From DASVBE01 sp963770375 (GTDB taxonomy: Bacteria > Actinomycetota > Actinomycetes > Streptosporangiales > Streptosporangiaceae): a stretch of 64,000 nt of DNA. The notes below the pieces were generated by a model, which was not told where the DNA came from, ran no database searches, and saw only the letters and a list, made by a program, of their open reading frames with translations. Positions 33,861-42,888 of this stretch are shown here, one piece after another. The first letter of the stretch is position 1; every line of letters starts with the position of its first letter. The stretch is from assembly GCA_963770375.1 (NCBI GenBank), contig CAVYPM010000013.1, positions 1-64,000 on the forward strand, given 5' to 3'. The translations under genes and the position numbers were made by a program.

Positions 33861-33893
33861 CCGGGCCCGGGAGCAGCCCCGGCCCGGGCCCGG
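33861..33893. terminator. bidirectional hairpin between DUF3710 and trkA genes
   Basis: Two copies of the self-complementary CCGGGCCCGG at 33861-33870 and 33884-33893 can pair across a 13-base loop in the 47 bases between two convergent stop codons. Confidence 0.65.
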
Positions 33894-33898
33894 CCCGC

Positions 33899-34585
33899 CT
33901 ACTGAACCCCGGACGTGCTGCCTGGCCGCTTGCCGCCGAGCAGCTCGCCGAGCTCGTCCTCCACGTCCTGGCTGGTCACGAACAGCAGCTCGTCGCCGCA
34001 TTCGAGCGGGTCGTCGCTGTTCGGCACGATCACCCGCCCGGCCCGCAGGACAGCCACCAGCGCGGTGTCGCCCGGCCACTCGATGTCCCCGATCCGGCGG
34101 CCGGCCAGCGGCGCGTCCGGCGGGATCGTCAGCTCGACCAGGCTCGCGTCGCTCTGCCGGAACGTCATCAGCCGGACCAGGTCGCCGACGCTGACCGCCT
34201 CCTCGACCAGCGCGGAGAGCAGCCGCGGGGTGGACACCGCGACGTCCACCCCCCACGACTCGTTGAACAGCCACTCGTTGTTCGGGTGGTTGATCCTGGC
34301 CACCACCCGCGGCACCCCGTACTCGGTCTTGGCCAGCAGCGAGATGACCAGGTTGGCCTTGTCGTCCCCGGTCGCCGCGATGACCACGTTGCAGCGCTCC
34401 AGCGACGCGTCGTCCAGCGAGCTGATCTCGCACGCGTCGGCCAGCAGCCACTCCGCGCCCGGCACCCGGTAGACCTTGATGGCCCGCGGGCTCTTGTCGA
34501 TCAGCAGGACCTCGTGGCCGTTTTCCAGCAGTTCCTTGGCGATGGACCGGCCGACCGCGCCGGCCCCGGCGATGGCGACGCGCAT
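33899..34585 (-). CDS. TrkA-type potassium channel/transport regulator (second of pair)
   Basis: An RCK protein: the Rossmann motif VAIAGAGAVGRSIAKELLENGHEV with acidic residue in LLIDKSP, then VVIAATGDDKANLVISLLAKTEYGVPRVVARINHP, and a C-terminal RCK_C domain (LVELTIPPDAPLAGRRIGDIEWP). Such subunits bind NAD(H) or nucleotides and gate K+ uptake. It resembles CeoC of mycobacteria. Its ATG overlaps the last base of the upstream trkA stop, so both are translated together, and two different RCK chains may assemble. No channel-forming TrkH or APC permease is in the window. Confidence 0.92.
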   Translation of the reverse strand: MRVAIAGAGAVGRSIAKELLENGHEVLLIDKSPRAIKVYRVPGAEWLLADACEISSLDDASLERCNVVIAATGDDKANLVISLLAKTEYGVPRVVARINHPNNEWLFNESWGVDVAVSTPRLLSALVEEAVSVGDLVRLMTFRQSDASLVELTIPPDAPLAGRRIGDIEWPGDTALVAVLRAGRVIVPNSDDPLECGDELLFVTSQDVEDELGELLGGKRPGSTSGVQ

Positions 34586-35259
34586 CAGTGGGCCGCCTTG
34601 CCCGGTGCGGCGGGACGGGCGAACACCGCCGTGATCCGCTTGAGGTCACTTTCCCTGGCCATCACGTAGAGCACGTCACCTTCCTGCAAGACGGCCCCGG
34701 GACCGGGGATCATCGCGTCCCCCAGCCGGGAGATGAACGCGATCCTGGCGCTCGCCGCCTCCTCCAGCGACTGCACCTTCTCGCCCAGCCAGTCCATGCA
34801 GCAGGCCACCTCGGCCAGCACGATCTCGCCGGTCGGGTCGCGCCACAGCGGCTCTGAGCCCTCCGGCAGCAGCCGCCGCAGCATCTGGTCCGCGGTCCAC
34901 CGGACGGTGGCCACGGTGGGGATGCCGAGCCGCTGGTAGACCTCGGCCCGCCGGGGGTCGTAGATCCTGGCCACCACGCGCTCGACGCTGAACGATTCCC
35001 TGGCCACCCGGGCCGCGATCACGTTCGAGTTGTCGCCGCTGCTGACCGCCGCGAACGCGTCCGCGTGCTCGATGCCCGCCTCGGCCAGCACGTCCCGGTC
35101 GAACCCGATGCCGGTGATCTTGCTGCCCTTGAACCCTGGCCGGAGCCGGCGAAACGCCTCCGCATCCTGGTCGATAACCGCGACCGAGTGCCCCTGATCC
35201 TCAAGAATGTGAGCGATCGTCGAGCCGACCCGTCCGCAGCCCATGATCACGATGTGCAC
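34585..35259 (-). CDS. TrkA-type potassium transport regulator (first of pair)
   Basis: The Rossmann motif HIVIMGCGRVGSTIAHILEDQGHSVAVIDQD opens the protein, followed by ADAFAAVSSGDNSNVIAARVARE and RVVARIYDPRRAEVYQRLGIP. The C-terminal RCK_C domain has a GDAMIPGPGAVLQEGDVLYVMA pattern. I start at GTG 35259 (VHIVIMGCG), where the fold begins and GGGAAGG precedes; the longer open frame to 35319 adds no recognisable sequence. It resembles CeoB and is coupled to the downstream partner. The m5U methyltransferase gene diverges 122 bases away. Confidence 0.92.
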   Translation of the reverse strand: MHIVIMGCGRVGSTIAHILEDQGHSVAVIDQDAEAFRRLRPGFKGSKITGIGFDRDVLAEAGIEHADAFAAVSSGDNSNVIAARVARESFSVERVVARIYDPRRAEVYQRLGIPTVATVRWTADQMLRRLLPEGSEPLWRDPTGEIVLAEVACCMDWLGEKVQSLEEAASARIAFISRLGDAMIPGPGAVLQEGDVLYVMARESDLKRITAVFARPAAPGKAAH

Positions 35260-35381
35260 GGCCTTCCCTTCAGCCGACCAGCGAGAATGATGCCCGATCA
35301 AGGTATGCCCTCTGACCACGTGCTGCTAGCCCCGGATACCCCAACGGCGGGGCCGGGCCGGCGGCACGGGAGCATGGGCTC

Positions 35382-36602
35382 ATGACCGCGCCCGCCGCCG
35401 CCCCGCCCCGCCCGGGCGACCTGCTCGAGCTGGTGGCCGGCGAGGCCGCGCACGGCGGCTGGTGCGTCGCGCGCACCGGCGGGGCCGGCGGGCGCGTGGT
35501 GTTCGTCCGGCACGCGCTGCCCGGCGAGCGGGTCCGGGCCCGGGTCACCCAGGCGACCGCCCGGTTCGCCCGGGCCGATGCGGTGGAGATCCTCGAGCCG
35601 TCGCCGGACCGGGTGCCGCCGCCCTGCCCGCACGCCCGGCCCGGCGGCTGCGGCGGCTGCGACTGGCAGCACGCCAGCCTGCCCGCGCAGCGCGCGCTCA
35701 AGGCCACGGTGATCCGCCAGCAGCTGCGCCGGATCGCCGGGATCGACCGCGACGTGGCCGTCGAGCCGGTGGACGGCGACGCTGACGGGCTCGGCTGGCG
35801 GACCCGGGTCCGGTTCGCGGTCCGCAAGGACGGCACCGCGGGGCTGCGCCAGCACCGGTCGCACACGGTCGTCCCGGTCCGGCACTGCCCGATCGGGCAC
35901 GATCTCGTCAATGAATCCGGCGCGGCCCGGGAGCGCTGGCCCGGGGCCCGGTCGGTGGAGGTGGTGACCGCGCCCGGTTCCGGCCAGGTGGCGGTGCTCG
36001 CCGACGGCGCCCCCGTGCGCGGCCGCCAGTTCCTCGAGCGCCGTGCCGCCGGGCGGTCCTGGCGGACCGGCGCGGCCACGTTCTGGCAGGTGCACCCGGG
36101 CGCGGCGAGCGTACTCGCGGCGGCCGTGGCCGGCGCGCTGCGCCCGGCGCCCGGCGACACCGTGCTGGACCTGTACTGCGGCGCGGGCCTGTTCGCGGGC
36201 GTGCTGGCCGAGGCGGTCGGCCCGGACGGCACGGTGATCGGCATCGAGGCGGACACCGGCGCGGTCAGGGACGCGCGGCACAACCTGAAGCACACCCCGT
36301 GGGCCCGGGTGCACAAGGGCGACGTGGCCGCGATGCTCGGCCGGTACGGGGTGTCCGGCGCCACGCTGGCCGTGCTCGACCCGCCCCGTACCGGCCTGGA
36401 CCGGGCGGTGACCGAGATCCTGGCCGCGGCCGGCCCCGGCGGCCCGCTGCAGCGGATCGCCTACGTGTCCTGCGACCCGGCCACCCTGGCCCGGGACCTG
36501 GCCATCTTCGGCGAGCACGGCTGGAACCTGACCGTCCTGCGGGCCTTCGACATGTTCCCGATGACGCACCACGTCGAGTGCCTGGCAGTTCTCACGCCCT
36601 AA
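35382..36602 (+). CDS. class I RNA m5U methyltransferase (TrmA/RlmCD type)
   Basis: An N-terminal TRAM-like domain (LELVAGEAAHGGWCVAR) precedes four cysteines typical of an iron-sulfur site (PCPHARPGGCGGCDWQH and HCPIG). The SAM domain shows VLDLYCGAGLFAGVLAEAVG and VLDPPRTGLDRAV; the nucleophile cysteine is in YVSCDPATLARDLA and the general base glutamate in THHVECLAVLTP. It methylates uridine C5 in rRNA or tRNA. The position next to trkA and dut matches the order in other actinobacteria. Which uridine is modified cannot be told. Confidence 0.93.
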   Translation: MTAPAAAPPRPGDLLELVAGEAAHGGWCVARTGGAGGRVVFVRHALPGERVRARVTQATARFARADAVEILEPSPDRVPPPCPHARPGGCGGCDWQHASLPAQRALKATVIRQQLRRIAGIDRDVAVEPVDGDADGLGWRTRVRFAVRKDGTAGLRQHRSHTVVPVRHCPIGHDLVNESGAARERWPGARSVEVVTAPGSGQVAVLADGAPVRGRQFLERRAAGRSWRTGAATFWQVHPGAASVLAAAVAGALRPAPGDTVLDLYCGAGLFAGVLAEAVGPDGTVIGIEADTGAVRDARHNLKHTPWARVHKGDVAAMLGRYGVSGATLAVLDPPRTGLDRAVTEILAAAGPGGPLQRIAYVSCDPATLARDLAIFGEHGWNLTVLRAFDMFPMTHHVECLAVLTP

Positions 36603-36679
36603 GTGGTTCGTAGTGCCAACTATGTGGTGCCGGGCTCCCCGTCGGGGTGGCCGCCTGGGTGGTGCGCAAGGATGGCTTC

Positions 36680-37610
36680 ATGGAACTGAGGATCTTCATC
36701 GAGCCGCAGCAGGGAGCCAGCTACGCGACCCAGCTCCGGATGGCCCAGGCCGCCGAGGAACTGGGCTACGGCGCGTTCTTCCGGTCCGACCACTACCTGA
36801 AGATGGGCCCGGTGAGCGGCCTGCCCGGGCCGACCGACTCGTGGCTGACGCTGGCCGGCCTGGCCCGCGAGACGTCCACGATCCGGCTGGGCACGATGGT
36901 CACCTCGGCGACCTTCCGGCACCCGGGCCCGCTGGCCATCTCGGTGGCCCAGGCGGACGAGATGAGCGGCGGCCGGGTCGAGCTCGGCCTCGGGGCCGGC
37001 TGGTACGAGGCCGAGCACCAGGCCTACGCGATCCCGTTCCCCGGCCTGGCCGAGCGGTTCGCCCGGCTGGAGGAGCAGCTGGCCATCATCACCGGGATGT
37101 GGGGCACCGCGGAGGGCGAGACGTTCTCCTTCGACGGCGTGCACTACACGGTCAAGGACTCGCCGGGGCTGCCCAAGCCGGTGCAGCACCCCCGCCCGCC
37201 GGTGATCGTCGGCGGCGGCGGGCCGCGCCGCACGCCGCGGCTGGCCGCGCTGTACGCGGACGAGTTCAACCGGGCCTTCGCCCCGGTCAAGGACACCCAG
37301 GAGCAGTTCGAGCGGGTCCACGCGGCCTGCGAGACGGCCGGGCGGGACCCCAGCACGCTGGTCCTGTCGGTCGCGCAGACGGTGTGCTGCGGCCGGACGG
37401 AGGAGGAACTGGCCCGCCGGGCCGGGGCGACCGGCCGCTCGCTGGCGGACCTGCGCCGGGACGCGCTGGCCGGCACGCCCGGGCGAGCTCGTCGACCAGC
37501 TCGGTGAGTGGTCGGGGATCGGCACCCAGCGGATGTACCTGCAGGTGCTGGACATCTCCGACCTCGATCACATCGAGCTGATCGCCAGCGAGGTGGCCCC
37601 GCAGCTCTGA
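36680..37610 (+). CDS. LLM class F420-dependent oxidoreductase, one frame break
   Basis: The luciferase-like TIM barrel begins MELRIFIEPQQGASYATQLRMAQAAEELGYGAFFRSDHYLKMG and continues with TIRLGTMVTSATFRHPG, GRVELGLGAGWYEAEH and PVIVGGGGPRRTPRLAALYADEFN. Members of this group use F420 or FMN to reduce or oxidise diverse substrates. The frame breaks at 37478-37484, where CCCGGGC has one G too many; skipping it gives GELVDQLGEW and the C-terminus DLDHIELIASEVAPQL ending at 37610. Unshifted, the product would stop at 37507. ATG at 36680 is chosen over the ATG 33 bases earlier. Confidence 0.88.
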
Positions 37611-37621
37611 CGGTGCGGCCG

Positions 37622-37642
37622 GCCCGGGCGGTCCGCCCGGGC
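37622..37642. terminator. bidirectional hairpin between LLM and P450 genes
   Basis: GCCCGGGCGG and CCGCCCGGGC pair perfectly around a single T, in the short gap between two convergent stops. Confidence 0.7.
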
Positions 37643-37644
37643 GG

Positions 37645-38847
37645 TCAGGCTGGCAGAGCCCGCAGCGGCAGGCTGGCCAGGCCCCTGATCGTGTTGTTCA
37701 GGTAGGGGCGCGGCGGGCCGGCCAGCTCCAGCGTTCCGATCCGCCGGGCCAGCGCGCCGAGCAGCAGCTCGCCTTCCAGCCGGCCCAGCGCCGCGCCCAC
37801 GCAGGCGTGGATCCCGGACCCGAGCGCGACGTGCCCGGCCGCCTTGCGCCGCAGGTCGAACACGTCCGGGTCCGGCCACGCCCGCGGGTCCCTGTTCGCC
37901 GCGCCGAGGAACAGCAGCACCTTCCCGCCCGCCGGGAGCACGGTCCCGGCTACCTCGGCTGGCCGGGTCGTGGTGCGGAAGAACGTCTGCACCGGCGAGG
38001 CGTACCGCAGGGTCTCCTCCACCGCGGCCCGGGCCAGCGCCGGGTCGGCCCGCAGCTGCTGCCACACCGCGGGCCGGGTGGCCAGCTCGTGCAGCGCCCA
38101 GGCGAGCGTGTGCACGGTGGTGTCCACGCCCGCGGACAGCAGCGAGCGGACCAGCAGGGCCGCCTCGGCCTCGGTGATCTCGCCGCGGTCCGCGGCCGCG
38201 TACAGCTCGGCGCCGAGCCCGCCCGGGGCCAGCCGGCCGCGCTCGCAGGCCTCGGCGATCCACGCCCGGACCGGTTCCGCGGCCGCGGTCGCCTCGTGGA
38301 ACAGCCGGTTCCGCGGGCCGAACACGTTGAACACCATCGTCCCGTAGGCCAGCAGGTTCTCCCGCCCGTCCGGGCGCAGCCCGACCGCGTCCGGGAAAAC
38401 CCGCAGCGGGTAGGCCTGCGCGGCGTCGGTGGCGCCGTCGAACTCGCCCCGCGCAGCGAGGTCCGCGGCCAGCTCCGCGGCCTGCTCCGCCAGCTCGGGC
38501 CGCAGCCGCTCGATGACCCGCGGCGACAGCACCCGGCTGGTCACCCGGCGGACCCGGGTGTGCTCCGGCGGGTCGGCCTCGAGCAGCAGGCTGGGCGGCC
38601 GCCACGGCTTCTCCCTGGTGAAGTCGCTGAGGCCCACGCCGGCCCGGGAGCAGTAGGTCTCGTGGTCCCGCAGCGCGGCCTGGACCTCGGCGAACCGGGC
38701 CATCGCCCAGATGCGGTAGCGGCTCAGCCAGACCACAGGGCCGGCGTCGCGCAGCTGCGCATGGTACGCGCCGGGCGCGGCCAGGAACTCCTCGCTGAAC
38801 GGGTCGAGGTCCAGCTCGGGCGGGCTGACGCCGAGTACACCGGTCAT
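37645..38847 (-). CDS. cytochrome P450
   Basis: A 400-residue soluble P450. The I helix has SAGVDTTVHTLAWAL, the K helix EETLRYASPVQTFFR, and the haem loop GSGIHACVGAALGRLE with the cysteine ligand. LLEADPPEHTRVRRVTSRVLSP and FPDAVGLRPDGRENLL recall CYP199-type enzymes that demethylate or hydroxylate para-substituted benzoates; this is inference from a few motifs. No ferredoxin gene lies near, so electrons come from elsewhere. It diverges from a PPOX gene and converges on the LLM gene. Confidence 0.93.
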   Translation of the reverse strand: MTGVLGVSPPELDLDPFSEEFLAAPGAYHAQLRDAGPVVWLSRYRIWAMARFAEVQAALRDHETYCSRAGVGLSDFTREKPWRPPSLLLEADPPEHTRVRRVTSRVLSPRVIERLRPELAEQAAELAADLAARGEFDGATDAAQAYPLRVFPDAVGLRPDGRENLLAYGTMVFNVFGPRNRLFHEATAAAEPVRAWIAEACERGRLAPGGLGAELYAAADRGEITEAEAALLVRSLLSAGVDTTVHTLAWALHELATRPAVWQQLRADPALARAAVEETLRYASPVQTFFRTTTRPAEVAGTVLPAGGKVLLFLGAANRDPRAWPDPDVFDLRRKAAGHVALGSGIHACVGAALGRLEGELLLGALARRIGTLELAGPPRPYLNNTIRGLASLPLRALPA

Positions 38848-38965
38848 TTACCCGACGATAGGCACCGGGCCGCGGCCGCGCGAGGGGCCGGCCTGGGCGA
38901 GCCGGCCCGCGTCCGGATAACCGTAATCCGGGAAGAACTGAGGCGGGCCGGAAGGTTGGCCAGGC

Positions 38966-39391
38966 ATGCCCAGGATGACCGATGATGAATGGCGCGCGTT
39001 CGTGATGACCGGCACCCGGACCGGGAAGCTGGGCGTGACCAGGGCCGACGGCAGGCCGCACGTCACGCCGATCTGGTTCGTGCTCGACGGTGACGAGGTG
39101 GTGTGGACCACGCACGGCTCCGGGCTCAAGGCGAAGGCGCTGCGCCGGGACCCGCGGGCGTCGATGCTGGTCGACGACCAGACCCCGCCGTACTCGTTCG
39201 TGAAGATCGACGGCACGGTCACGCTGTCCGGGGACCTGGCCGAGGTCCGCAGGTGGGCCACGGTCCTGGGCGGCCGGTACATGGGCGCGGACCGGGCCGA
39301 TGAGTACGGCGCCCGCAACGGCGTGCCCGGCGAGCTGCTGGTCCGGCTGCGGGCCGAGCACGTCGTCGCGATGCGCGATATCTCGGACTGA
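38966..39391 (+). CDS. PPOX-class F420-dependent oxidoreductase
   Basis: The split beta-barrel flavin/F420 fold is seen in FVMTGTRTGKLGVTRADGRPHVTPIWFVLDGDEVVWTTH, GLKAKALRRDPRASMLVDDQTPP and a C-terminal RWATVLGGRYMGADRADEYG. This small subgroup of 141 residues usually binds F420 rather than FMN and reduces unknown substrates. With the LLM gene nearby it adds to the F420 theme. ATG at 38966 is used. The stop lies 15 bases from that of the convergent LigD gene. Confidence 0.88.
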   Translation: MPRMTDDEWRAFVMTGTRTGKLGVTRADGRPHVTPIWFVLDGDEVVWTTHGSGLKAKALRRDPRASMLVDDQTPPYSFVKIDGTVTLSGDLAEVRRWATVLGGRYMGADRADEYGARNGVPGELLVRLRAEHVVAMRDISD

Positions 39392-39406
39392 GCTTCCTGG
39401 CCGGGC

Positions 39407-40729
39407 CTACGGGCGGCCGCGCGGGTCCTGGCCCTGCCAGGGGTCGTAGTCGACCTCCAGCGCCTCCTGCTCGGGGCGCTGGTCCTCGGGCACGTGGATC
39501 AGGTTCAGCCGGATCCTGGTCCACGTGGTGAAGCGGCCGCGCATCCCGTCGACCAGCACGTCCCGCGGCTCGAGCGCGGCCCACACGTCCGGGTGGCGCT
39601 GCTTCCACCGCTCCAGGCCGGCCATGGCCTCGTCCTTGGTCGCGGCCCGGGCGATCTCGATCAGCGGCATCACCGAGGCCCGCCGGCCGCTCGGCCCGGC
39701 GGTCTTGCCCGGCGCGGGCTTCGCCGGGGCGGCCCGCCGCTTGGACGGCTGGACCCGGGGCGCCTCGCCCTCCTGCTTGTCGTAATGCGGCGGCCACGGC
39801 GCGTCCGGCAGCCCGGACGCGCGCTGCTGTTCGGCCAGGTCCAGCAGTGCCTCCAGCGACCCGGCCGCGTCGTCCATGCCCGCCGCGGGGTCGCCGACCG
39901 CCGCGAACCTGGCGGGCATGGTGTCGATGGTGAACTCCTCGGGCCGGCAGCCGGGCACCTCGTCCCAGGCCAGCGGGGCGGACACGCGGGCGTCCGGAGT
40001 GGGCCTGACCGAGTAGGCAGAGGCCACCGTGCGGTCCTTGGCGTTCTGGTTGTAGTCCACGAACACGCCGTGCCGCTCTTCCTTCCACCACCGGGACGTG
40101 GCGATCTGCGGGGCCCGCCGCTCGATCTCCCGGGCCATCGCCACCGCCGCGGACCTGACCTCGTTGAACGTCCAGCGCGGCTCGATCCGGGCGTAGATGT
40201 GCATGCCGCGGGACCCGGACGTCTTGGGCCAGCCGGCCAGCCCGAAGTCGGCCAGCACCTCGCGGGCGACCAGCGCGACGTCGAGGATCTGCGCCCACTC
40301 CACCCCGGGCACCGGGTCCAGGTCGACCCGCAGCTCGTCCGGGTGGTCGATGTCATCGGCCCGGACCGGGTGCGGGTTCAGGTCGATGCAGCCCAGGTTG
40401 GCCACCCAGGCCAGCCCGGCCGCGTCGCGCAGCACGACCTCGTCGGCGGTCCGCCCCGAAGGGAACGACAGCTGCACGGTCTCCACCCAGTCCGGCCGCG
40501 ACGACGGCGCCCGCTTCTGGAAGAACGGCTCCTGATCGGCCCCGTTGACGAACCGCTTGAGCGCCATCGGCCGTCCGCCCGCGCCGCGCAGCGCGCCCTC
40601 GGCCACGGACAGGTAGTACCGGACCAGGTCCAGCTTGGTGTGCCCGGTGCGCGGGAAATAGACCTTCTGCGGGTTGCTGACCGCGACCTTGCGGCCGGCG
40701 ACCTCGATGATCTCCTTGGGGTCCGGCAT
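39407..40729 (-). CDS. LigD-type primase-polymerase (AEP, NHEJ)
   Basis: Residues 1-300 are a LigD polymerase domain: VYFPRTGHTKLDLVRYYLSVAEG, the metal motif ELRVDLDPVPGVEW, KTSGSRGMHIYARI and VFVDYNQNAKDRTVASAYSVRP. The enzyme is an archaeo-eukaryotic primase that fills gaps, often with ribonucleotides, in end joining. A Lys/Pro-rich linker leads to an extra C-terminal region of about 110 residues (EIARAATKDEAMAGLERWKQRHPDVWA). Ligase and phosphoesterase domains are absent and no Ku gene lies in the window. It is the last gene after the aminotransferase and MerB-like genes. Confidence 0.93.
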   Translation of the reverse strand: MPDPKEIIEVAGRKVAVSNPQKVYFPRTGHTKLDLVRYYLSVAEGALRGAGGRPMALKRFVNGADQEPFFQKRAPSSRPDWVETVQLSFPSGRTADEVVLRDAAGLAWVANLGCIDLNPHPVRADDIDHPDELRVDLDPVPGVEWAQILDVALVAREVLADFGLAGWPKTSGSRGMHIYARIEPRWTFNEVRSAAVAMAREIERRAPQIATSRWWKEERHGVFVDYNQNAKDRTVASAYSVRPTPDARVSAPLAWDEVPGCRPEEFTIDTMPARFAAVGDPAAGMDDAAGSLEALLDLAEQQRASGLPDAPWPPHYDKQEGEAPRVQPSKRRAAPAKPAPGKTAGPSGRRASVMPLIEIARAATKDEAMAGLERWKQRHPDVWAALEPRDVLVDGMRGRFTTWTRIRLNLIHVPEDQRPEQEALEVDYDPWQGQDPRGRP

Positions 40730-40765
40730 GTGACCACGATAGACGGTGCGCTGCTGCCGGCCTCG

Positions 40766-41446
40766 TTACCGTGTCCGCCAGAAGTCGCTGGTCAGGCCGA
40801 TGCTGGCGAAGAAGGCGGCGGCCTGCGCTGGGGTTCTGCGGCGGTAGCCGGGGGTCAGACGGCCGGCGTACCAGCCGGTGGCGAGCCGCCACAGCGCGGT
40901 CAGGTCGAGGACCTCGCCGCGGTCCGTGCCGGTCCGCGCCAGCCACTCGGTGACGTGCTCCCGGCTGCAGAACAGGCGCTGCCGCGAGCAGGTGCCGACG
41001 ACGTCGTCCCACATCCGCAGGACCGGGACGGGGAGGTGGGCGACCAGTTTCCCGGCGTCAGCGCCGGGATCCGGGGGCTCGCCCGGCGCGACGTCGAGGG
41101 CCAGCGGCCGGCCGCAGGCCGGGCAGTGCGTGGCGACCAGGCAGTCCTGGCCGGTCAGGGCCGGGATCGCGAACGAGTCCCAGGCGCAGCCGCCCCACCA
41201 CTTCTGCGCCGGGCTGGACACGGTGAACCCGATCGGGTCGGCGGACCACGGGTGCGCCATGACGATCCGGGTCCTGGCCCGGTCGAGCACCACCAGGTGG
41301 GCGTCGTCCAGGTCGCGCAGCGCCTGGAGGGCTTCGGCCCCGGTGACGCCAAACGCGGCGGCGAGCTCCGCTGGCGTGGCGGCGGCCGCGTCGTCCGCGA
41401 ACCGGCGGTAGACGTGCAGCCGGGCCGCGGTCAGGTCGATGGGCAT
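40766..41446 (-). CDS. alkylmercury-lyase (MerB) family protein
   Basis: An N-terminal winged helix (AAAFGVTGAEALQALRDLDDAHLVVLD) precedes the MerB-like domain. GGCAWDSFAIPALTGQ supplies a cysteine with aspartate three residues later, as Cys96 and Asp99 of MerB, and GTCSRQRLFCSREHVTEWLA supplies the Cys159 equivalent. A further CPACG pair lies between. MerB cleaves carbon-mercury bonds; without merA, merT or merR nearby another substrate is possible. I start at ATG 41446 (MPIDLTAARLHVYRRF). It lies 38 bases after the aminotransferase gene and 36 before ligD. Confidence 0.85.
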   Translation of the reverse strand: MPIDLTAARLHVYRRFADDAAAATPAELAAAFGVTGAEALQALRDLDDAHLVVLDRARTRIVMAHPWSADPIGFTVSSPAQKWWGGCAWDSFAIPALTGQDCLVATHCPACGRPLALDVAPGEPPDPGADAGKLVAHLPVPVLRMWDDVVGTCSRQRLFCSREHVTEWLARTGTDRGEVLDLTALWRLATGWYAGRLTPGYRRRTPAQAAAFFASIGLTSDFWRTR

Positions 41447-41484
41447 GGCGCAGCCTAGCGGGTCCGGCGCGGGTGCCGCCCGGT

Positions 41485-42888
41485 TCAGCCGGTCAGGTCG
41501 GCGACGGCGGCGGCGAACACCTCCGTGTGCGCGTCGGCGTCGGCGCTTGCCGTGGCCGGGCACATCAGCGCCATGTTGTGGAACGGGGTGAGCAGGATGC
41601 CCCGGTTGACGGTGTAGAGGTGCAGGTACTCGTCCAGGTCCAGGTCGGCCGCGGCGGCGGACTCGCTGCCGGTGCGCGGTCCGGGGGCGCAGAAGCGGTA
41701 CTCGGCGCGGGCGCCGAGCTGGGTGATCGTCCAGGGCAGGCCGGCTCGTGCGATGACGCCGCGGACGCCGGCGGTGTAGCGGGTGGCTACCTCGGTCATG
41801 CGGGCGAAGGCCGCGTCGGTCAGGACCTCGCCCAGGGTGGCCCGCATCGCGGCGACCGACAGCGCGTTGCCGGCCAGCGTGCCGCCCACCCCGCCGGTGT
41901 CCTCGATGTCCGCGGCGGGGTCGGCCAGGATCCGCTCGGCCAGCGCCGCGGACAGGCCGTAGGCGCCGGCCGGGACGCCGCCCGCGATGGCCTTGCCGAT
42001 CGTGACCAGGTCCGGGTCCAGGCCCCAGGCCTGGGTGCAGCCGCCCGGGCCGGCGCTGAACGTGTGGGTCTCGTCGTTGATCAGCAGCACGCCGTGCTGG
42101 CGGGTGAGGGCGCGTACGTCGTCCAGGTAGCCGGGTTCGGGCAGGACGATGCCGATGTTGGTCAGGGCGGGCTCCATCAGCACGGCGGCCACGTCGCCGG
42201 CCGCGAGCTCGCGCTCGAGGCCGGCCAGGTCGTTGAACTCGGTAACGCGGGTGGTGGTGACCGGGTCGACCGGGGCGCCGACGTTGCCGGGGCGGGACCT
42301 TGGCCCGTCGGGGGTTGTCACGATGAACGTCTCGTCCACGCTGCCGTGGTAGCAGTAGGCGAACACGGCGATCTTCGGCCGGCCGGTCAGCTGCCGGGCC
42401 AGCCTGATGGCCCACCTGTTCGCGTCGGTCGCGGTGAGCGTGAAGCTCCACCGGCTGGCCCCGAACCTTCTGGTCAGCTCGGCGGCGACCCACCCGGCGT
42501 CCTCGGTGGGCAGCATCGTGGTCAGCCCGCCGTCGTCCGTGATGCGCCGGGTGATGGCGGCGACCGTGGCGGCGGGGGAGTGCCCGGCCATCGCGCCGGT
42601 GTCGCCCAGGCAGAAGTCGGTGAGCGTGTTGCCGTCCAGGTCGGTCAGGCGCGCGCCGTGGGCCTCGCGGTAGTACAGGGGGAAGCCGCCGGGCCACATC
42701 CGCATCCAGGTCATCGGGACGCCGCCGAGCAGGCTGGCCGCGCCGTCGGCGAACGCTTTCCTGGAGGCCGGGTGACGCTGCGCGTAGGCGTCCCGCTCCC
42801 TGGCGATCAGGGCGGTGAGCCGGGTGCGGTCGAAGCCGGGTCCGTCCGGGGCCGGGCTGGCGGGCATCGGGGTCGGGGTCGGGGTCAT
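41485..42888 (-). CDS. class III aminotransferase, glutamate-1-semialdehyde aminomutase-like
   Basis: The PLP fold is clear: LTDFCLGDTGAMAGHSPAATVAAI, TATDANRWAIRLARQLTGRPKI, the cofactor aspartate region LLINDETHTFSAGPGG and the Schiff-base lysine in LVTIGKAIAGGVPAGAYG. The replacement of the usual SG(T/S)EA by TATDAN resembles beta-transaminase and aminomutase subgroups. The donor and acceptor are unknown. AGGAGGG ends directly at an ATG at 42897; I prefer ATG 42888, which has normal spacing. It heads a minus-strand run with the MerB-like and LigD genes. Confidence 0.9.
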   Translation of the reverse strand: MTPTPTPMPASPAPDGPGFDRTRLTALIARERDAYAQRHPASRKAFADGAASLLGGVPMTWMRMWPGGFPLYYREAHGARLTDLDGNTLTDFCLGDTGAMAGHSPAATVAAITRRITDDGGLTTMLPTEDAGWVAAELTRRFGASRWSFTLTATDANRWAIRLARQLTGRPKIAVFAYCYHGSVDETFIVTTPDGPRSRPGNVGAPVDPVTTTRVTEFNDLAGLERELAAGDVAAVLMEPALTNIGIVLPEPGYLDDVRALTRQHGVLLINDETHTFSAGPGGCTQAWGLDPDLVTIGKAIAGGVPAGAYGLSAALAERILADPAADIEDTGGVGGTLAGNALSVAAMRATLGEVLTDAAFARMTEVATRYTAGVRGVIARAGLPWTITQLGARAEYRFCAPGPRTGSESAAAADLDLDEYLHLYTVNRGILLTPFHNMALMCPATASADADAHTEVFAAAVADLTG

